A program made the position numbers and the translations under genes. The notes beneath the pieces are model-generated. The model was not told the origin of the DNA. It was given only the letters and a program-made list of their open reading frames with translations, and did not search any database. Source: Azophilus sp964638775 (GTDB lineage: Bacteria > Pseudomonadota > Gammaproteobacteria > Pseudomonadales > Azotimanducaceae). Taken from it: a DNA stretch of 43,140 nt. Positions 32,718-42,281 of this stretch are shown in pieces; position 1 is the first letter of the stretch; every line of letters begins with the position of its first letter. The stretch covers positions 1 through 43,140 of the forward strand of contig CAZWZH010000240.1 in the NCBI GenBank assembly GCA_964638775.1, given 5' to 3'.

Positions 32718-34967
32718 ATGTCCGGAAAGTCATTTGGCTCATGGGTCGTTGAATCTGCGATCGTCCTGTCACTGGTCGCTCCAGCGGTTGGTTCGGCGCA
32801 GAGCTCCGCAATCGAAGAAATCGTCGTCACCGCTCAAAAGCGGGAGCAGAGTCTTCAGGATGTGCCCATCTCCGTGACGGCCTTCAGTGGCGACATGGTC
32901 GATGATTTCGGTTTCGAGGATACCCGGGATATCTTCTACCAGACGCCCAACGTGGACATAAGCCAGTACTCCTACTACGGCGGCATCTCTATTCGCGGCA
33001 ACCCCACTTTGAACAATTCCCTGGCGGGAGAAGGCAACGTCTCGCTGTATTTCGACGAGGTCTATCGCCCTACCGCCTTTTACGGTGGCAATGAAATGCT
33101 GGACGTGGAGCGCGTGGAAGTGTTGCGTGGGCCGCAGGGCACCCTGTTCGGCCGCAACTCAACGTCGGGTCTGGTGCATTTCATTTCGCGCAAGCCCACC
33201 GAGGAACTGGAGGGCTATGCGAATCTTGAACTCGGCTCGTACGACACCCGAATTCTTGAAGCCGCAATCAGCGGGCCGCTGAGCGATCGGGTGCGTGGGC
33301 GGCTGGCCGTCAAGTACCATGAGAATGACGGTTTTCAGACCAACCAGGGGCCAGCCGGCGGAAAGCTGGCCGTAACCGACAGGCTGGCCGCCCGCGGCCA
33401 TCTGGATATCGATCTCAGTGACTCGGTGAATCTTCTGTTATCGGTCGAAGCCAGCGATCTCGACGATATTGGCAAGGCATTCAATTTCTGGGGACTGCTG
33501 GATCCGGCGACTCTGGCGCAGTGCGAGCCAGAGCGAATCTGGGCCGGGGAATGTGTCGGGGGCGGAGCCTTCTTTGGCTTGCCCGCCTTCGGCGATCCGG
33601 ACCCGAGCGTAAAGCGGCCGTATACCGAGCATGACCCGGACAATGGCGACGGCCGGTATACCCTGGAGACGCTGTCGGCAACGGCAAGATTGCGTTGGCA
33701 GTTGTCGGACTCGATAGAACTCGTTTCCATCACCGCTTATGACAGCCATGATCGCTTTTTCAACACCGATGAGGATGGCAGCGCGGTTGGCACATTCGGC
33801 GGCCTTTTCCAGTACAACGATAGCTATACCAGCGAAACGGACCAGTTTACCCAGGAGTTCCGCTTGTCGGGCGGTAACGGTGAAACAGATTGGCTGCTGG
33901 GTCTATTCTATTTTTACGAAGATCGCGGTTCGACCAGTCACGTAAAGGCGTTTGAGGGTCTGATCAGTTCTCAGGTTCCAGGAACGATCGTTGATCTGGA
34001 AACGAATTCATGGGCGGTGTTCGGGGAGTTTGGCCGGTCGCTGACCGAGACAATCCGATTGATCGGCGGCTTTCGCTACACCGACGAAGAAAAAGAGACA
34101 GACGTGCTTACCGAAACCCTCCCCGGTTCGCAGGAACTCAGCGATGACAACTTCTCCGGCAAGGCTGGGCTGGAATGGCGGCCGCGTGATGAGTGGTTGG
34201 TTTACGGCACCGTTTCGAGCAGCTTTCGTTCCGGCAACTTTGCCACGGACTTGTTGTTTGGCGATCTTAATCAGTTGCGAGCCGTGAAACCGGAGGAGGC
34301 CGTGTCCTTTGAATTGGGCAGCAAGTCGACCCTATTGGACGGACGCATGAGTCTGAACGCGACCCTGTTCTACCAGGACGTCACAGACAAGCAAGGTCTT
34401 GTCTATGATTCGGGCGTTGCGGCACCCGTGACCCTGCTCATCACCGTGGGTGATGCGGACATTTACGGCGCGGAGTTCGAGCTGTTCATGGCACCGGCGG
34501 ATAGCCTGGAGTTGGGCCTTGGGGTGGGCTGGCTGGATTCGGAGGTCAAAGCCCCCCCAACTTTCGGTTTCAATGCGGGCTTCGGTACCGGCGCCAATGC
34601 TTTTGTCGGCGACCCGTTCTTCCTGGATGGCAGCAAGCTGGGGTCAGGCTGGTCCCTCAACGGGGTGGTGCGCTACCACATATCGCTGGGCGGTGGCGGT
34701 AACCTGACACTGCAGGCAGACTACGACTGGCGTGAGGAAAACATTGGCCATAACCGAATTGACTATGCCGAGGATCGTTTGCTGGTCAACCTGCGCGCGT
34801 TCTGGAGTTCGCCCACAGAGCGCTGGGAGATTCAAGCCTATGTCGAAAACGCTTTCGACGAGAAGTATATCGACAACCTGGGCGCGATAGTGGCGGGTGG
34901 GGACTATGCCTTGGGCAACATGGGCATGCCGCAGTGGTACGGCGTCAAGATCGGCATGAATTTCTAG
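32718..34967 (+). CDS. TonB-dependent outer-membrane receptor
   Basis: A 749-residue receptor behind GAGGGGAAATC. The signal peptide ends near VGSAQS, and a TonB-box-like IEEIVVTAQKRE is at about 32-43. The plug domain includes LQDVPISVTAFSGD, TPNVDISQYSY, SIRGNPT and VEVLRGPQGTLFGRNSTSGLVHFISRKP. A 22-stranded barrel follows, ending YGVKIGMNF with terminal Phe as needed for outer-membrane assembly. The sequence class (IVVTAQKREQSLQDVP) is common in gammaproteobacteria and sphingomonads for uptake of hydrophobic or complex organics rather than siderophores only. Position after the LDI operon and behind the large operator suggests uptake of the pathway's substrate. Confidence 0.95.
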   Translation: MSGKSFGSWVVESAIVLSLVAPAVGSAQSSAIEEIVVTAQKREQSLQDVPISVTAFSGDMVDDFGFEDTRDIFYQTPNVDISQYSYYGGISIRGNPTLNNSLAGEGNVSLYFDEVYRPTAFYGGNEMLDVERVEVLRGPQGTLFGRNSTSGLVHFISRKPTEELEGYANLELGSYDTRILEAAISGPLSDRVRGRLAVKYHENDGFQTNQGPAGGKLAVTDRLAARGHLDIDLSDSVNLLLSVEASDLDDIGKAFNFWGLLDPATLAQCEPERIWAGECVGGGAFFGLPAFGDPDPSVKRPYTEHDPDNGDGRYTLETLSATARLRWQLSDSIELVSITAYDSHDRFFNTDEDGSAVGTFGGLFQYNDSYTSETDQFTQEFRLSGGNGETDWLLGLFYFYEDRGSTSHVKAFEGLISSQVPGTIVDLETNSWAVFGEFGRSLTETIRLIGGFRYTDEEKETDVLTETLPGSQELSDDNFSGKAGLEWRPRDEWLVYGTVSSSFRSGNFATDLLFGDLNQLRAVKPEEAVSFELGSKSTLLDGRMSLNATLFYQDVTDKQGLVYDSGVAAPVTLLITVGDADIYGAEFELFMAPADSLELGLGVGWLDSEVKAPPTFGFNAGFGTGANAFVGDPFFLDGSKLGSGWSLNGVVRYHISLGGGGNLTLQADYDWREENIGHNRIDYAEDRLLVNLRAFWSSPTERWEIQAYVENAFDEKYIDNLGAIVAGGDYALGNMGMPQWYGVKIGMNF

Positions 34968-35094
34968 GCTGACGTTGCAATCGATTGGACAGATGCCCGT
35001 ACAGGCCGCGGAGCGGCACACGCTGGACGCATCAATGTGCCCCGCCCCACAACCGGAATCAAAGCTGGGAGAAAACGTTGAGAGAAGCAGGAAC

Positions 35095-35562
35095 ATGACA
35101 GCGAACAGGATGTTAACGCTGATACTCGGCGGAGTACTTGCGGCGCTGCCATTGTCTTCATTGGGCGGAGACGCCGACAAGACAACGGCCCATCCATTGA
35201 GGCTTGAGCCGGAGAAAATACCCTACTCGGAGATGAATACCGACTATCCTCCCTGGCCGGAGGAAGACATTCTCTCCGGCGTCTCCGAGCATCGATACAA
35301 GAATCTGTTCTCGGGCGATATCGTCGTGGCGATTTACGAAGCCAAGCCCATGACATTGCGCATCAAGGACTTCTCCATCGATGAGTTTGTCACGGTGGTG
35401 AGTGGAACCCTCATCCTTACCGAAGAAGGCGGGTCGCCTCAGCGATTCGATGCCGGCGAGAGTGTACTGGTACCGAAGGGATTCACCGGGACCTGGGAAA
35501 TGCAGGGGAATTTCCGGGAAATGGTCGTGGTCATGAATGAGAACCGAAGTAGTCAACAATGA
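35095..35562 (+). CDS. Secreted cupin-domain protein
   Basis: A 155-residue protein from ATG behind AGCAGGAAC; an open frame reaches back to 34975 but without a ribosome site. A signal peptide (MLTLILGGVLAALPLSSLGG) is followed by a cupin_3-like (DUF861) barrel: IKDFSIDEFVTVVSGTLILTEEGG, then FDAGESVLVPKGFTGTWEM. The usual metal-binding His residues are largely missing, so a binding or lyase-type role without canonical metal is possible. It follows the TonB receptor by 127 bases and is paired with a cytosolic paralogue. Confidence 0.82.
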   Translation: MTANRMLTLILGGVLAALPLSSLGGDADKTTAHPLRLEPEKIPYSEMNTDYPPWPEEDILSGVSEHRYKNLFSGDIVVAIYEAKPMTLRIKDFSIDEFVTVVSGTLILTEEGGSPQRFDAGESVLVPKGFTGTWEMQGNFREMVVVMNENRSSQQ

Positions 35563-35598
35563 TCAATCCTGTTCGGCGCCGATTCGACGGAGGATGAA

Positions 35599-35976
35599 AT
35601 GACGATCAAGAACATAGTGGATCTGAAGCCAGGCGAACTGGAGACCGTCGAACTGTCTGCCGTGACGGACCATCCCTATATGAAAGTCGTAGCCGGCGGC
35701 AACCCGGTAGCGGGCGGTTTGACAAGCTATCAATCGAGTGATGGAAAATTCGAAGCAGGCTTCTACCATGGCTCGGAGGTCACGTTGCGCATCACTGGCT
35801 GGCCGGTGGATGAGTTCATGTATTTTCTTGAGGGTCGGGTTGAGATTACCAATGAAGACGGTTCATCGAAAATCTACGGCCCTGGAGACGCCCTCGTGAT
35901 GCCAAGAGGTTTCAAAGGTACCTGGAGACAACTCGGCCCGATCAAGAAGATCAACGTTTCATATCCTGGGAAATAA
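35599..35976 (+). CDS. Cupin-domain protein, cytosolic
   Basis: A 125-residue protein with CGGAGGATGAA before the ATG and no signal peptide. The cupin_3 core contains YHGSEVTLRITGWPVDEFMYFLEGRVEITNEDG and GPGDALVMPRGFKGTWRQLG. It is a clear paralogue of the upstream secreted cupin (VDEFMYFLEG versus IDEFVTVVSG; MPRGFKGTW versus VPKGFTGTW). The two are 36 bases apart, one exported and one not, and presumably handle the same or related ligand on either side of the membrane. The substrate is unknown. Confidence 0.85.
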   Translation: MTIKNIVDLKPGELETVELSAVTDHPYMKVVAGGNPVAGGLTSYQSSDGKFEAGFYHGSEVTLRITGWPVDEFMYFLEGRVEITNEDGSSKIYGPGDALVMPRGFKGTWRQLGPIKKINVSYPGK

Positions 35977-36015
35977 GAGTACCGCGGCAGTTGCCGGTGA
36001 CGTGCCACGCACAAA

Positions 36016-36105
36016 ATCAAGGATTTATCGCACGCGGGGAACACCAATACGGAGAGTGCCCGTTTCTGGAGATCGACGGTTCAACCCCGCCCACGCGGGG
36101 AAAGA
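36016..36105. CRISPR. Two-repeat CRISPR remnant with type I-E geometry
   Basis: Repeat 36077-36105 starts CGGTTCAACCCCGC and continues CACGCGGGGAAAGA, close to common type I-E repeats, with a CCCCGC/GCGGGG hairpin. An upstream copy ends at 36044 with CGCACGCGGGGAACAC and is degenerate in its left half (36016-36028). The intervening spacer (36045-36076) is exactly 32 bases, giving the 61-bp period of I-E arrays. No cas gene or leader is present. A plain terminator hairpin is the main alternative for the second copy, but it would not explain the phased first copy. Confidence 0.5.
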
Positions 36106-36123
36106 CCCCGAGTCATGTACAAC

Positions 36124-37626
36124 TCAACCGTCCGCTGCGAATAGCGCCCGGATATCGACCAGCCTGGGTTTCATGGACGGCGTGCGGGGCATGTCGTCGA
36201 TGAAGCGGAACGCCGCCGGAACCTGGTAGGGCAGCATGTTTTCCCGCGCCCAGGCGCGCAACTCGCCCGCCGACAGGCCGGCGCCCTGCCTCGGCACCAC
36301 CGCCGCCGCCGGCACTGTGCCCAGACGCTTGTCCGCAATGCCGACCACGCATGCCTCCCGCACATCGGGATGGCGCTCCAGGATCTGCCCGATTTCCTCA
36401 CCGTGCACCTTGAAGCCGCCGCGGTTGATGGCGTTGTCGGTGCGGCCGGCGATCCACAGAAACCGGTCCTCGTCCAACCGCGCCAGGTCCGTGGTGCGCA
36501 CCCACTCCCCGTTCCAGACGAAATCGCCCCGCAGTTCCAGAACGCCTTCCTCGCCGAACGGCAGCACCGTGCCGCTGTCCGGGTCCACCACCCGGGCATC
36601 GTAGTTGGGGTGCACGCGGCCCACGGAACCGCGGCGTGCCGCCCAGTGCTCGCGGAACTCGTCGATCGTCCAGCCGGCCACCCCGGTGAACTCCGTGGAA
36701 CCATAGGTGGTAAGCACCGGGATTCCCCAGCGCTGCATCACCGCATCGACGGTATCCGGGCTGGTGGGGGCGGTGCCGACGCGAAAGGCGAGGAGGCTGG
36801 AGAGCTCATCGGCGGCCACATCCGACTCCAGCAGCATGAGCAGGCCGCTCGGCGGTACGCCCGCCGCCTTGGGCCGGTGCCTGACCATCGCCCGGCGAAA
36901 GTCCGGCACCGTGAACTTCTCGAGCATGCAGATTCTGAATCCGCCCATGATGCCGTGGATCAGCGCCCACAATCCGGCGATGTGCACCATGGCGTTCATG
37001 TGCAGCATCACGCTCCTGCGCAGCGTCGGCCCGGTATCCAGCCGGCGGTTGCGCTCGTAGCGCAAGGCGCCCTCCAGGGTCTTCAGCACGCGCTTTCTGG
37101 TCAGGGGGATGCGCTTCGGCGGGCCGGTTGTGCCCGAGGTCAGCATGTAGATCACCACATCGGGCTCGGCGGTGAAGTGACCGGTGCCCTTGGTCGCATC
37201 TAATCCTTCTACGACCCTGACCGCTCCTCCGGCGCCGAGTTCGACTCCCGCGGCGCCAACTTCAAGGGCCGCTTCCCGAAATCCGGGCCGCCGCCAGTCC
37301 TCTTCCGAACCCGCGATCACCGGCGGCCGCAGCTTGCGGATGTCCTCAGCCAGGGTTGCGTCCGGATAGAAGGGGTTGAGGGTGACCAGGCAGCGGTCGC
37401 TGGCCACCAGCGACAGCACCAGGCCCGCGTGGTTCGGCGTGTTGCGCAAGACCGCCCCCACGGCGGCGTCGGCCGGTGCGCCAACCCGTTCCAAGGCGTC
37501 GTCCACGCCCTCGACGATGCTTTTCAGTTCCCCCCAACTGGTCCATCGGCCCTCGTACTCGATGGCGGGCGCTTCGGCATCGATGGTCAGGGTTTCGCGA
37601 ATGCGGTTGTGGAAGTCAAGCAGCAT
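36124..37626 (-). CDS. AMP-dependent synthetase/ligase (acyl-CoA ligase type)
   Basis: A 500-residue ANL-superfamily enzyme. The P-loop-like MLTSGTTGPPK is at 161-171, TYGSTEF is the A5 adenine motif, WVRTTDLARLDEDRFLWIAGRTDNAINRGGFKVH covers the A7/A8 hinge, and the catalytic A10 Lys is in PRTPSMKPRL near the C-terminus. It should activate a carboxylic acid with ATP and usually transfer it to CoA. It follows an alpha/beta hydrolase by 30 bases on the same strand, so an ester or lactone may be hydrolysed and the acid activated. Confidence 0.93.
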   Translation of the reverse strand: MLLDFHNRIRETLTIDAEAPAIEYEGRWTSWGELKSIVEGVDDALERVGAPADAAVGAVLRNTPNHAGLVLSLVASDRCLVTLNPFYPDATLAEDIRKLRPPVIAGSEEDWRRPGFREAALEVGAAGVELGAGGAVRVVEGLDATKGTGHFTAEPDVVIYMLTSGTTGPPKRIPLTRKRVLKTLEGALRYERNRRLDTGPTLRRSVMLHMNAMVHIAGLWALIHGIMGGFRICMLEKFTVPDFRRAMVRHRPKAAGVPPSGLLMLLESDVAADELSSLLAFRVGTAPTSPDTVDAVMQRWGIPVLTTYGSTEFTGVAGWTIDEFREHWAARRGSVGRVHPNYDARVVDPDSGTVLPFGEEGVLELRGDFVWNGEWVRTTDLARLDEDRFLWIAGRTDNAINRGGFKVHGEEIGQILERHPDVREACVVGIADKRLGTVPAAAVVPRQGAGLSAGELRAWARENMLPYQVPAAFRFIDDMPRTPSMKPRLVDIRALFAADG

Positions 37627-37656
37627 GGGTACGGCAGCCCGGCGCGGTTCGGCAGG

Positions 37657-38373
37657 TCATTCGTCGAGGCTGTCGAGCACGGCCGCCAGTTGCTTCGGCC
37701 GGCTGATGGCCGCCATGTGGCCGGCCTCGAATTCGACAACGTCCACCGGGCACCCGCATTCGCGCAGGGTGCCGACACACTGAAGCTGAACGTCCGGCAG
37801 GATGACCTGATCGAGCGTCCCCAATACCCAGGTGCATGGCAACGGATGGGCCTTGATGCCTGCCAGCGAAATGGGTCGATGCAGCGGTTTGCGCGCATCC
37901 TTCACCATCCCGTCGATCGCAAACTGAATCTGCTCTTCGTCCATGTCGTTGCAGTGGTAGGCCCGGATGGCATCCGGATGCAGGCTCTGGCCGTCCTCGC
38001 CCACGCCGTAGCGGTCGACCATTTCCCGCACCCGCTCGCCGACCACGTGGAAGTTGCCCTTGCCGTCGGACGGCACCACGCAATTGATGAACACCAGTCG
38101 CGCGATGCGTTCCGGAATCAGTTCGGCCAGGGTGACCATGGTGAGCCCCGCCAGTGAGGCGCCGCCGACGATGGCCCGGTCGATGCCCGCCGCATCCATG
38201 TCGTCCACCACGGAGCGGGCGAAGTCGTTCACCGTCAGGGTGTCCAGGTCGCCCGGCTTGTCGCCGCGGCCGGGAAGGTCCACGGCCAGCGCCCGGCGCC
38301 GCAGGTGGGGCACAACCCGGTCCCAGCGGCGCCTGGTCCCGCCGGCGCCATGAATCAGAATATACGGCAGCAT
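37657..38373 (-). CDS. Alpha/beta hydrolase
   Basis: A 238-residue hydrolase. The oxyanion HGAGGTRRRWD is near the N-terminus, the nucleophile elbow is GGASLAG with Ser73, the acid is likely Asp in LGTLDQVI, and the base is His in AGHMA. The sequence resembles the MenH/methylketone or salicylate-esterase-like group (MLPYILIHGAG start). It has CGGGGGG before its ATG. It is operonic with the acyl-CoA ligase and divergent from the TauD gene. Confidence 0.9.
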   Translation of the reverse strand: MLPYILIHGAGGTRRRWDRVVPHLRRRALAVDLPGRGDKPGDLDTLTVNDFARSVVDDMDAAGIDRAIVGGASLAGLTMVTLAELIPERIARLVFINCVVPSDGKGNFHVVGERVREMVDRYGVGEDGQSLHPDAIRAYHCNDMDEEQIQFAIDGMVKDARKPLHRPISLAGIKAHPLPCTWVLGTLDQVILPDVQLQCVGTLRECGCPVDVVEFEAGHMAAISRPKQLAAVLDSLDE

Positions 38374-38628
38374 CGTCTACCCCCCGCTCGAATCGCACCC
38401 CTCGGCCGCACTGCCGCATTTGAGGTTCCTGAATCAAGTATATTCCGATACCATCGGCTGTTGCACGATGGCGATTCCAAAGCAAGTCAGTCAGGCCCGA
38501 TGCGCACACGGATTGAGGGCCGACAGTGCCGGCAGCCAGAATTTCCGGCGCGGCGGAAAGCAGAGCTTGCTGCGCATTCAGCCCGCGTGGAATCGGTTCT
38601 TTACCGGCATGACAACCGAGTCAGGGCA

Positions 38629-39447
38629 TTGAAATTCGAGCGATTGACCGCCAATGTCGGCGCCCGCGTCAACGGCTTCGTCCGTTCCGCCACGGGCGAT
38701 TCGAAGACTGAGGAGGCGCTGCGCGGAGCGTTGCGGCGCTACAAGCTGCTCACCTTCAACCTGCCGGGGTTTACTGCGGACGAGCAGATCCTCTTTGCCG
38801 GCATGTTCGGCAAGATCAGCACGCGCCGCACTTCCTACGGCGGCGCTCCCTCGGGCAGAACCGAGTATGTTTCCAACACCCGGGCAGACGGAACGCTGGG
38901 CAACGGGCCGTTCCATTACCACCACGACCACCTGTTCTACGAGCAGCCGCTTTCCGCCCTGATGCTATACGGATTGGAAATTCCAAGCTCCGGCACCGCA
39001 ACCAAGTTTCGCGACGAGCACGGCTTCTACGAGTCGCTGCCGGAGGAGACCAAAGCCGGCATGCAAGGCATCGACGCGCTGCACATGCTGGATTTCCGCA
39101 CCGACGAGCACGGCAACACCGGGCGTCACCTGCGCTCCGATGCCGCGGAGCCCGAGGCGCCGAGTTATTGGCGCCCGTTCGTGTGGAGCAATCCGCAGAC
39201 CCGCAGGCCGCAACTGCTGCTGTCTCCGGCCATCGAAGATTTCCGGGGCATCGAGCGGCAGGCCGGCTTCGACCTGCTGCGCTCGCTGTTGCGCATCGGG
39301 CGCCATGAGGACGACCCGGCCACCACCTATGTGCATCACTGGAAAGTCGGCGACCTGGTCATCTGGGACAACATCGCCCTCGCCCATGCGCGCCCGCCGT
39401 TCGACACATCACAACCGAGGACCCTGCGGCGAACGGCCATTCTCTAA
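38629..39447 (+). CDS. TauD/TfdA-family Fe(II)/2-oxoglutarate dioxygenase
   Basis: About 272 residues from a TTG where TauD homology begins (KFERLTANVGARVNGF). GTG 38587 and ATG 38500 are in-frame alternatives and no ribosome site is decisive. The metal site is HHD within HYHHDHLFY, with the distal His in WDNIALAHAR and the 2-oxoglutarate Arg in RTLRRTAIL. It could hydroxylate or cleave a small acid or ether. It is divergent from the hydrolase gene and convergent with the PLP decarboxylase. Confidence 0.88.
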   Translation: MKFERLTANVGARVNGFVRSATGDSKTEEALRGALRRYKLLTFNLPGFTADEQILFAGMFGKISTRRTSYGGAPSGRTEYVSNTRADGTLGNGPFHYHHDHLFYEQPLSALMLYGLEIPSSGTATKFRDEHGFYESLPEETKAGMQGIDALHMLDFRTDEHGNTGRHLRSDAAEPEAPSYWRPFVWSNPQTRRPQLLLSPAIEDFRGIERQAGFDLLRSLLRIGRHEDDPATTYVHHWKVGDLVIWDNIALAHARPPFDTSQPRTLRRTAIL

Positions 39448-39482
39448 CAGCCGTCGCCCAAGCCGTCGAAGACGAAATCTCT

Positions 39483-40919
39483 TTACCGCCCTGCCGCGGC
39501 CTCCTGACCCAGCTCGACGACCCGGTCCAGCGTCCTGCGTACGTCCTCCCAGGTGGTCGTGTGGTTCAGGATGCAAATGCGCAACGAGAACACGCCCTTC
39601 AGGGACGTGGACGAGAAAAACGCCAACTCGTCCCAGAACACGCGCACCAGCACCTTCCGATTGATCTCCTCCAGTTCCTCGTCACTGCAGGCGCGCCCCG
39701 CCGGGTTGACCCGGAAGCACACGATGCCGAGCGACACGGGGGTCATGGGTTCCAGCGTCGGACTGTCCTCGATGTAGGCCCTTGCGCGCTGGGCCAGGTC
39801 CAGCCCCTTCTGCACGGCCTCACGAAACCTCGCCATCCCGAAGGTCTGCACCGACATCCAGATCTTCAGCGCGCGTCCCGCGCGGCTCAGTTGCTGGCCG
39901 CGGTCGGCAAAGTTCGGGTGGTTCGAGCCCCACACCGTGTCCTGCAGCACATCGTTGCCGATGGCGAACGCGTTTTCGAGGTGCCGCGCGTCCTTCACCA
40001 TCAGCCCGCCCACCTCGTAGGGCTGGAAAAACCACTTGTGGGCGTCCATGCCGACAGAATCAGCCCGCTCGATGCCGGCCAACCGCTTCCTGCCGTCCTC
40101 CGTCACCAGGGCGAATCCGCCATAGGCGGCATCGACGTGCAACCAGATGCCTTCCGCGTCGCAGAAGTTCGCCATCGCCGCCAGGGGATCGATGGAACCG
40201 GTGCTGGCCGTACCCGCATTGGCACACACGGCGATGGGCTGCAAACCGTCGCCACGGTCCTTCGCCACTAGCCGGGCGAGTTCGGCCACGTCCATCCGAA
40301 AGTCATCTGCCGTTGGCACCAGACGGATGTGTTCGCGACGGGCGCCGGCAATCAGGGCCGCACGCTTCAGCGCGCTGTGGCTCTGATCGCTCATGTAGAC
40401 GGCCGGCCGTGCCGGGTGCCCGGCCGCGTCCCTTGCGGCCACCAGTGCTTCGACACTCGCGGTCGAGCCGCTGGTGGTCAATAGTCCGCCGGCGGTTTCC
40501 GGGTAGCCGATCCACTCCCGCATCCAATCCGTGACCACGAGTTCCAGTTGGCTGGTCCCGCTTGAGACGAGCCAGGTGCACGAGTTGATGTTGAAGCCGG
40601 CGGCGAGAAAATCCGCGACTACGCCAGGCCAGGTGGGAGACGAGGGAACGAATCCGAAAAACCGGGGATGATCGAGGCGGGCCGCGTAAGGGAGCACGTT
40701 ACCTGCCACCTGCTCCAGAACCTCTTCCGCCGGCCGGCCGTCTTCGGGCGGCGGCCCGCCGAATTGTTCGTCCAGTACTTCCCGAAACTCCCCGTCCCAG
40801 GCATTTGCCTTGTCCAGTCCGGAAATGCGCTCCACAAGAACCTCCACCGCCTTGTGCGCCAGCCGCCGCATCGCCTGCGGCGTCATTCCCAACAGTCCTT
40901 CAGGCTTGCTGTCGCTCAA
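39483..40919 (-). CDS. PLP-dependent group II decarboxylase (aromatic amino-acid type)
   Basis: A 478-residue fold-type I enzyme. PLP is held by Lys295 in MDAHKWFFQP, Asp263 in HVDAAYGG contacts the pyridine N and His181 in SDQSHSALKRA stacks on the ring. LDHPRFFGFVPSS near residue 82 and GGLLTTSGSTASVEAL are typical of the aromatic-L-amino-acid/tyrosine decarboxylase group. It should produce an amine and CO2 from an amino acid; aldehyde-forming variants exist in the family. It stands alone, divergent from the SDR at 41199. Confidence 0.93.
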   Translation of the reverse strand: MSDSKPEGLLGMTPQAMRRLAHKAVEVLVERISGLDKANAWDGEFREVLDEQFGGPPPEDGRPAEEVLEQVAGNVLPYAARLDHPRFFGFVPSSPTWPGVVADFLAAGFNINSCTWLVSSGTSQLELVVTDWMREWIGYPETAGGLLTTSGSTASVEALVAARDAAGHPARPAVYMSDQSHSALKRAALIAGARREHIRLVPTADDFRMDVAELARLVAKDRGDGLQPIAVCANAGTASTGSIDPLAAMANFCDAEGIWLHVDAAYGGFALVTEDGRKRLAGIERADSVGMDAHKWFFQPYEVGGLMVKDARHLENAFAIGNDVLQDTVWGSNHPNFADRGQQLSRAGRALKIWMSVQTFGMARFREAVQKGLDLAQRARAYIEDSPTLEPMTPVSLGIVCFRVNPAGRACSDEELEEINRKVLVRVFWDELAFFSSTSLKGVFSLRICILNHTTTWEDVRRTLDRVVELGQEAAAGR

Positions 40920-41198
40920 TAGATTGTCCTTGTTCCGTGGAAGGGTCGCTACTGAAGGTGCGTATCCCCGCGAAATTTAGTGTTGAATCAACGAAGTCGC
41001 TGAAGCGTTACCCCGCCCCTCCCATGTGTGCCCGCTCCGCTCCATGTCTTTGAAGCCGTTGTGCACACGTATCGAATAGAACTCCAAGTCTATACTAGCG
41101 AACATGCCTACACAGTCTTTATCCGGTGCTTCTTGCGCCTGGGGATCAATTTCCAGCATTGTTTTCTCCCTGACCCATCGTCAGCAAAGGAGGCTGAT

Positions 41199-42107
41199 GT
41201 GAGGAGACTCGAAGGCAAGGCGGCCGTCGTCACGGGGGGCGGCGGACTGCTGGGCGGCGCATTCTGTCGCGCCCTGGCGGAGCACGGCGCCAGCGTGCTG
41301 GTCAACGACATCGACGCCGGGGCCGCCGGGCAGGTGGCCGACTCGATCGTCGCGGCGGGCGGCGCCGCAGGTTCCCTGGCGGGCTCCGTTGGATCATTTG
41401 CGGAAGGCGAAGCCGTCGTAGATGCCTGCATCTCGCGCTACGGGAGCATCGACTGTCTCGTCAACTGCGCCGGGCGCGCCATCGCCCAGCCCCTGGCGGA
41501 GATCACGGAACCGGACCTGATGATCGCGCTGTCGAGCCACGTCATCGGCCATTTCGCCTGCGCCCGCCGCGCCGCCCTGCACATGAGCCGGCATGGGGGC
41601 GGCAGTATCGTCAACGTGGTCTCGCGCGCCATGGCCGGCTGGCGGGGACACTCCGCCTATGGGGCCGCCAAGGGCGCCATCCTGTCCGCCACCGTCAACT
41701 GGGCGCTGGAGCTTGCCGCCGCCGGCATCCGCGTCAATGCCATCAGCCCCGCCGCCAGAAGATACGAGCCCGGCGAGGAAATCAGCATGCGCATGCCGTG
41801 GCGGCCCGAGCCGGGCAGGTCGGTTGCCGAGATGCGCGCGCAGACGCCGCCCCCGGAGAGCGTGGCGCCGCTGGCCGTCTACCTGGCCAGCGATGCTTCC
41901 GACTGGGTATCCGGGCAGATCATCTTCCTGGGCGGCGACTCCCTGGCGCTGGTTCGCCACCCCATGGAAGACCGTTTCGCCTTCCGCCCCGAGGGATGGG
42001 ATGTCGAGAGCATCGAGCGGCACTTCCGCCACGCCTTCGAGACCGCGATCGAGTGGCCGAGTATGACCGCGGGGCCGTACCGCTGGTTTGACGGCGTCGG
42101 CTCGTAG
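41199..42107 (+). CDS. Short-chain dehydrogenase/reductase with atypical glycine motif
   Basis: A 302-residue SDR from GTG at 41199, chosen because AAAGGAGG precedes it by 6 bases; the open frame extends back to 41028 without coding support. The dinucleotide site is VVTGGGGLLGGAF rather than TGxxxGIG, and NDID gives an NAD-type Asp. NCAGRA, the NVVSRAM strand and catalytic YGAAK follow. The C-terminal tail of about 50 residues (ALVRHPMEDRFAFRPEGWD...) resembles the peroxisomal MFE/HSD17B4-like SDRs. A TATACT at 41090 is a possible -10 element, which would leave a 100-base leader. Confidence 0.9.
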   Translation: MRRLEGKAAVVTGGGGLLGGAFCRALAEHGASVLVNDIDAGAAGQVADSIVAAGGAAGSLAGSVGSFAEGEAVVDACISRYGSIDCLVNCAGRAIAQPLAEITEPDLMIALSSHVIGHFACARRAALHMSRHGGGSIVNVVSRAMAGWRGHSAYGAAKGAILSATVNWALELAAAGIRVNAISPAARRYEPGEEISMRMPWRPEPGRSVAEMRAQTPPPESVAPLAVYLASDASDWVSGQIIFLGGDSLALVRHPMEDRFAFRPEGWDVESIERHFRHAFETAIEWPSMTAGPYRWFDGVGS

Positions 42108-42281
42108 CAGTCACGCCGCCGTCCAGCCGCAAGCCCGCTGTGCCGGCAAGGCTGTGTCCGGTGGACGTGGGGCCTGTGGCGGAGCGCCCCCGATTCGGAT
42201 ACGTTTTATAGACATCAGCATTGCAGCTGCAGTTTTTTTGGCAACAGCCGATTTGGGCAACAACCGGAACGGGAGCAACAG

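Noticed and set aside
42222..42239. TGCAGCTGCA palindrome plus seven T as an intrinsic terminator of the SDR gene
   Set aside because: The palindrome leaves no loop and would form a weak hairpin, and it is 115 bases after the stop.
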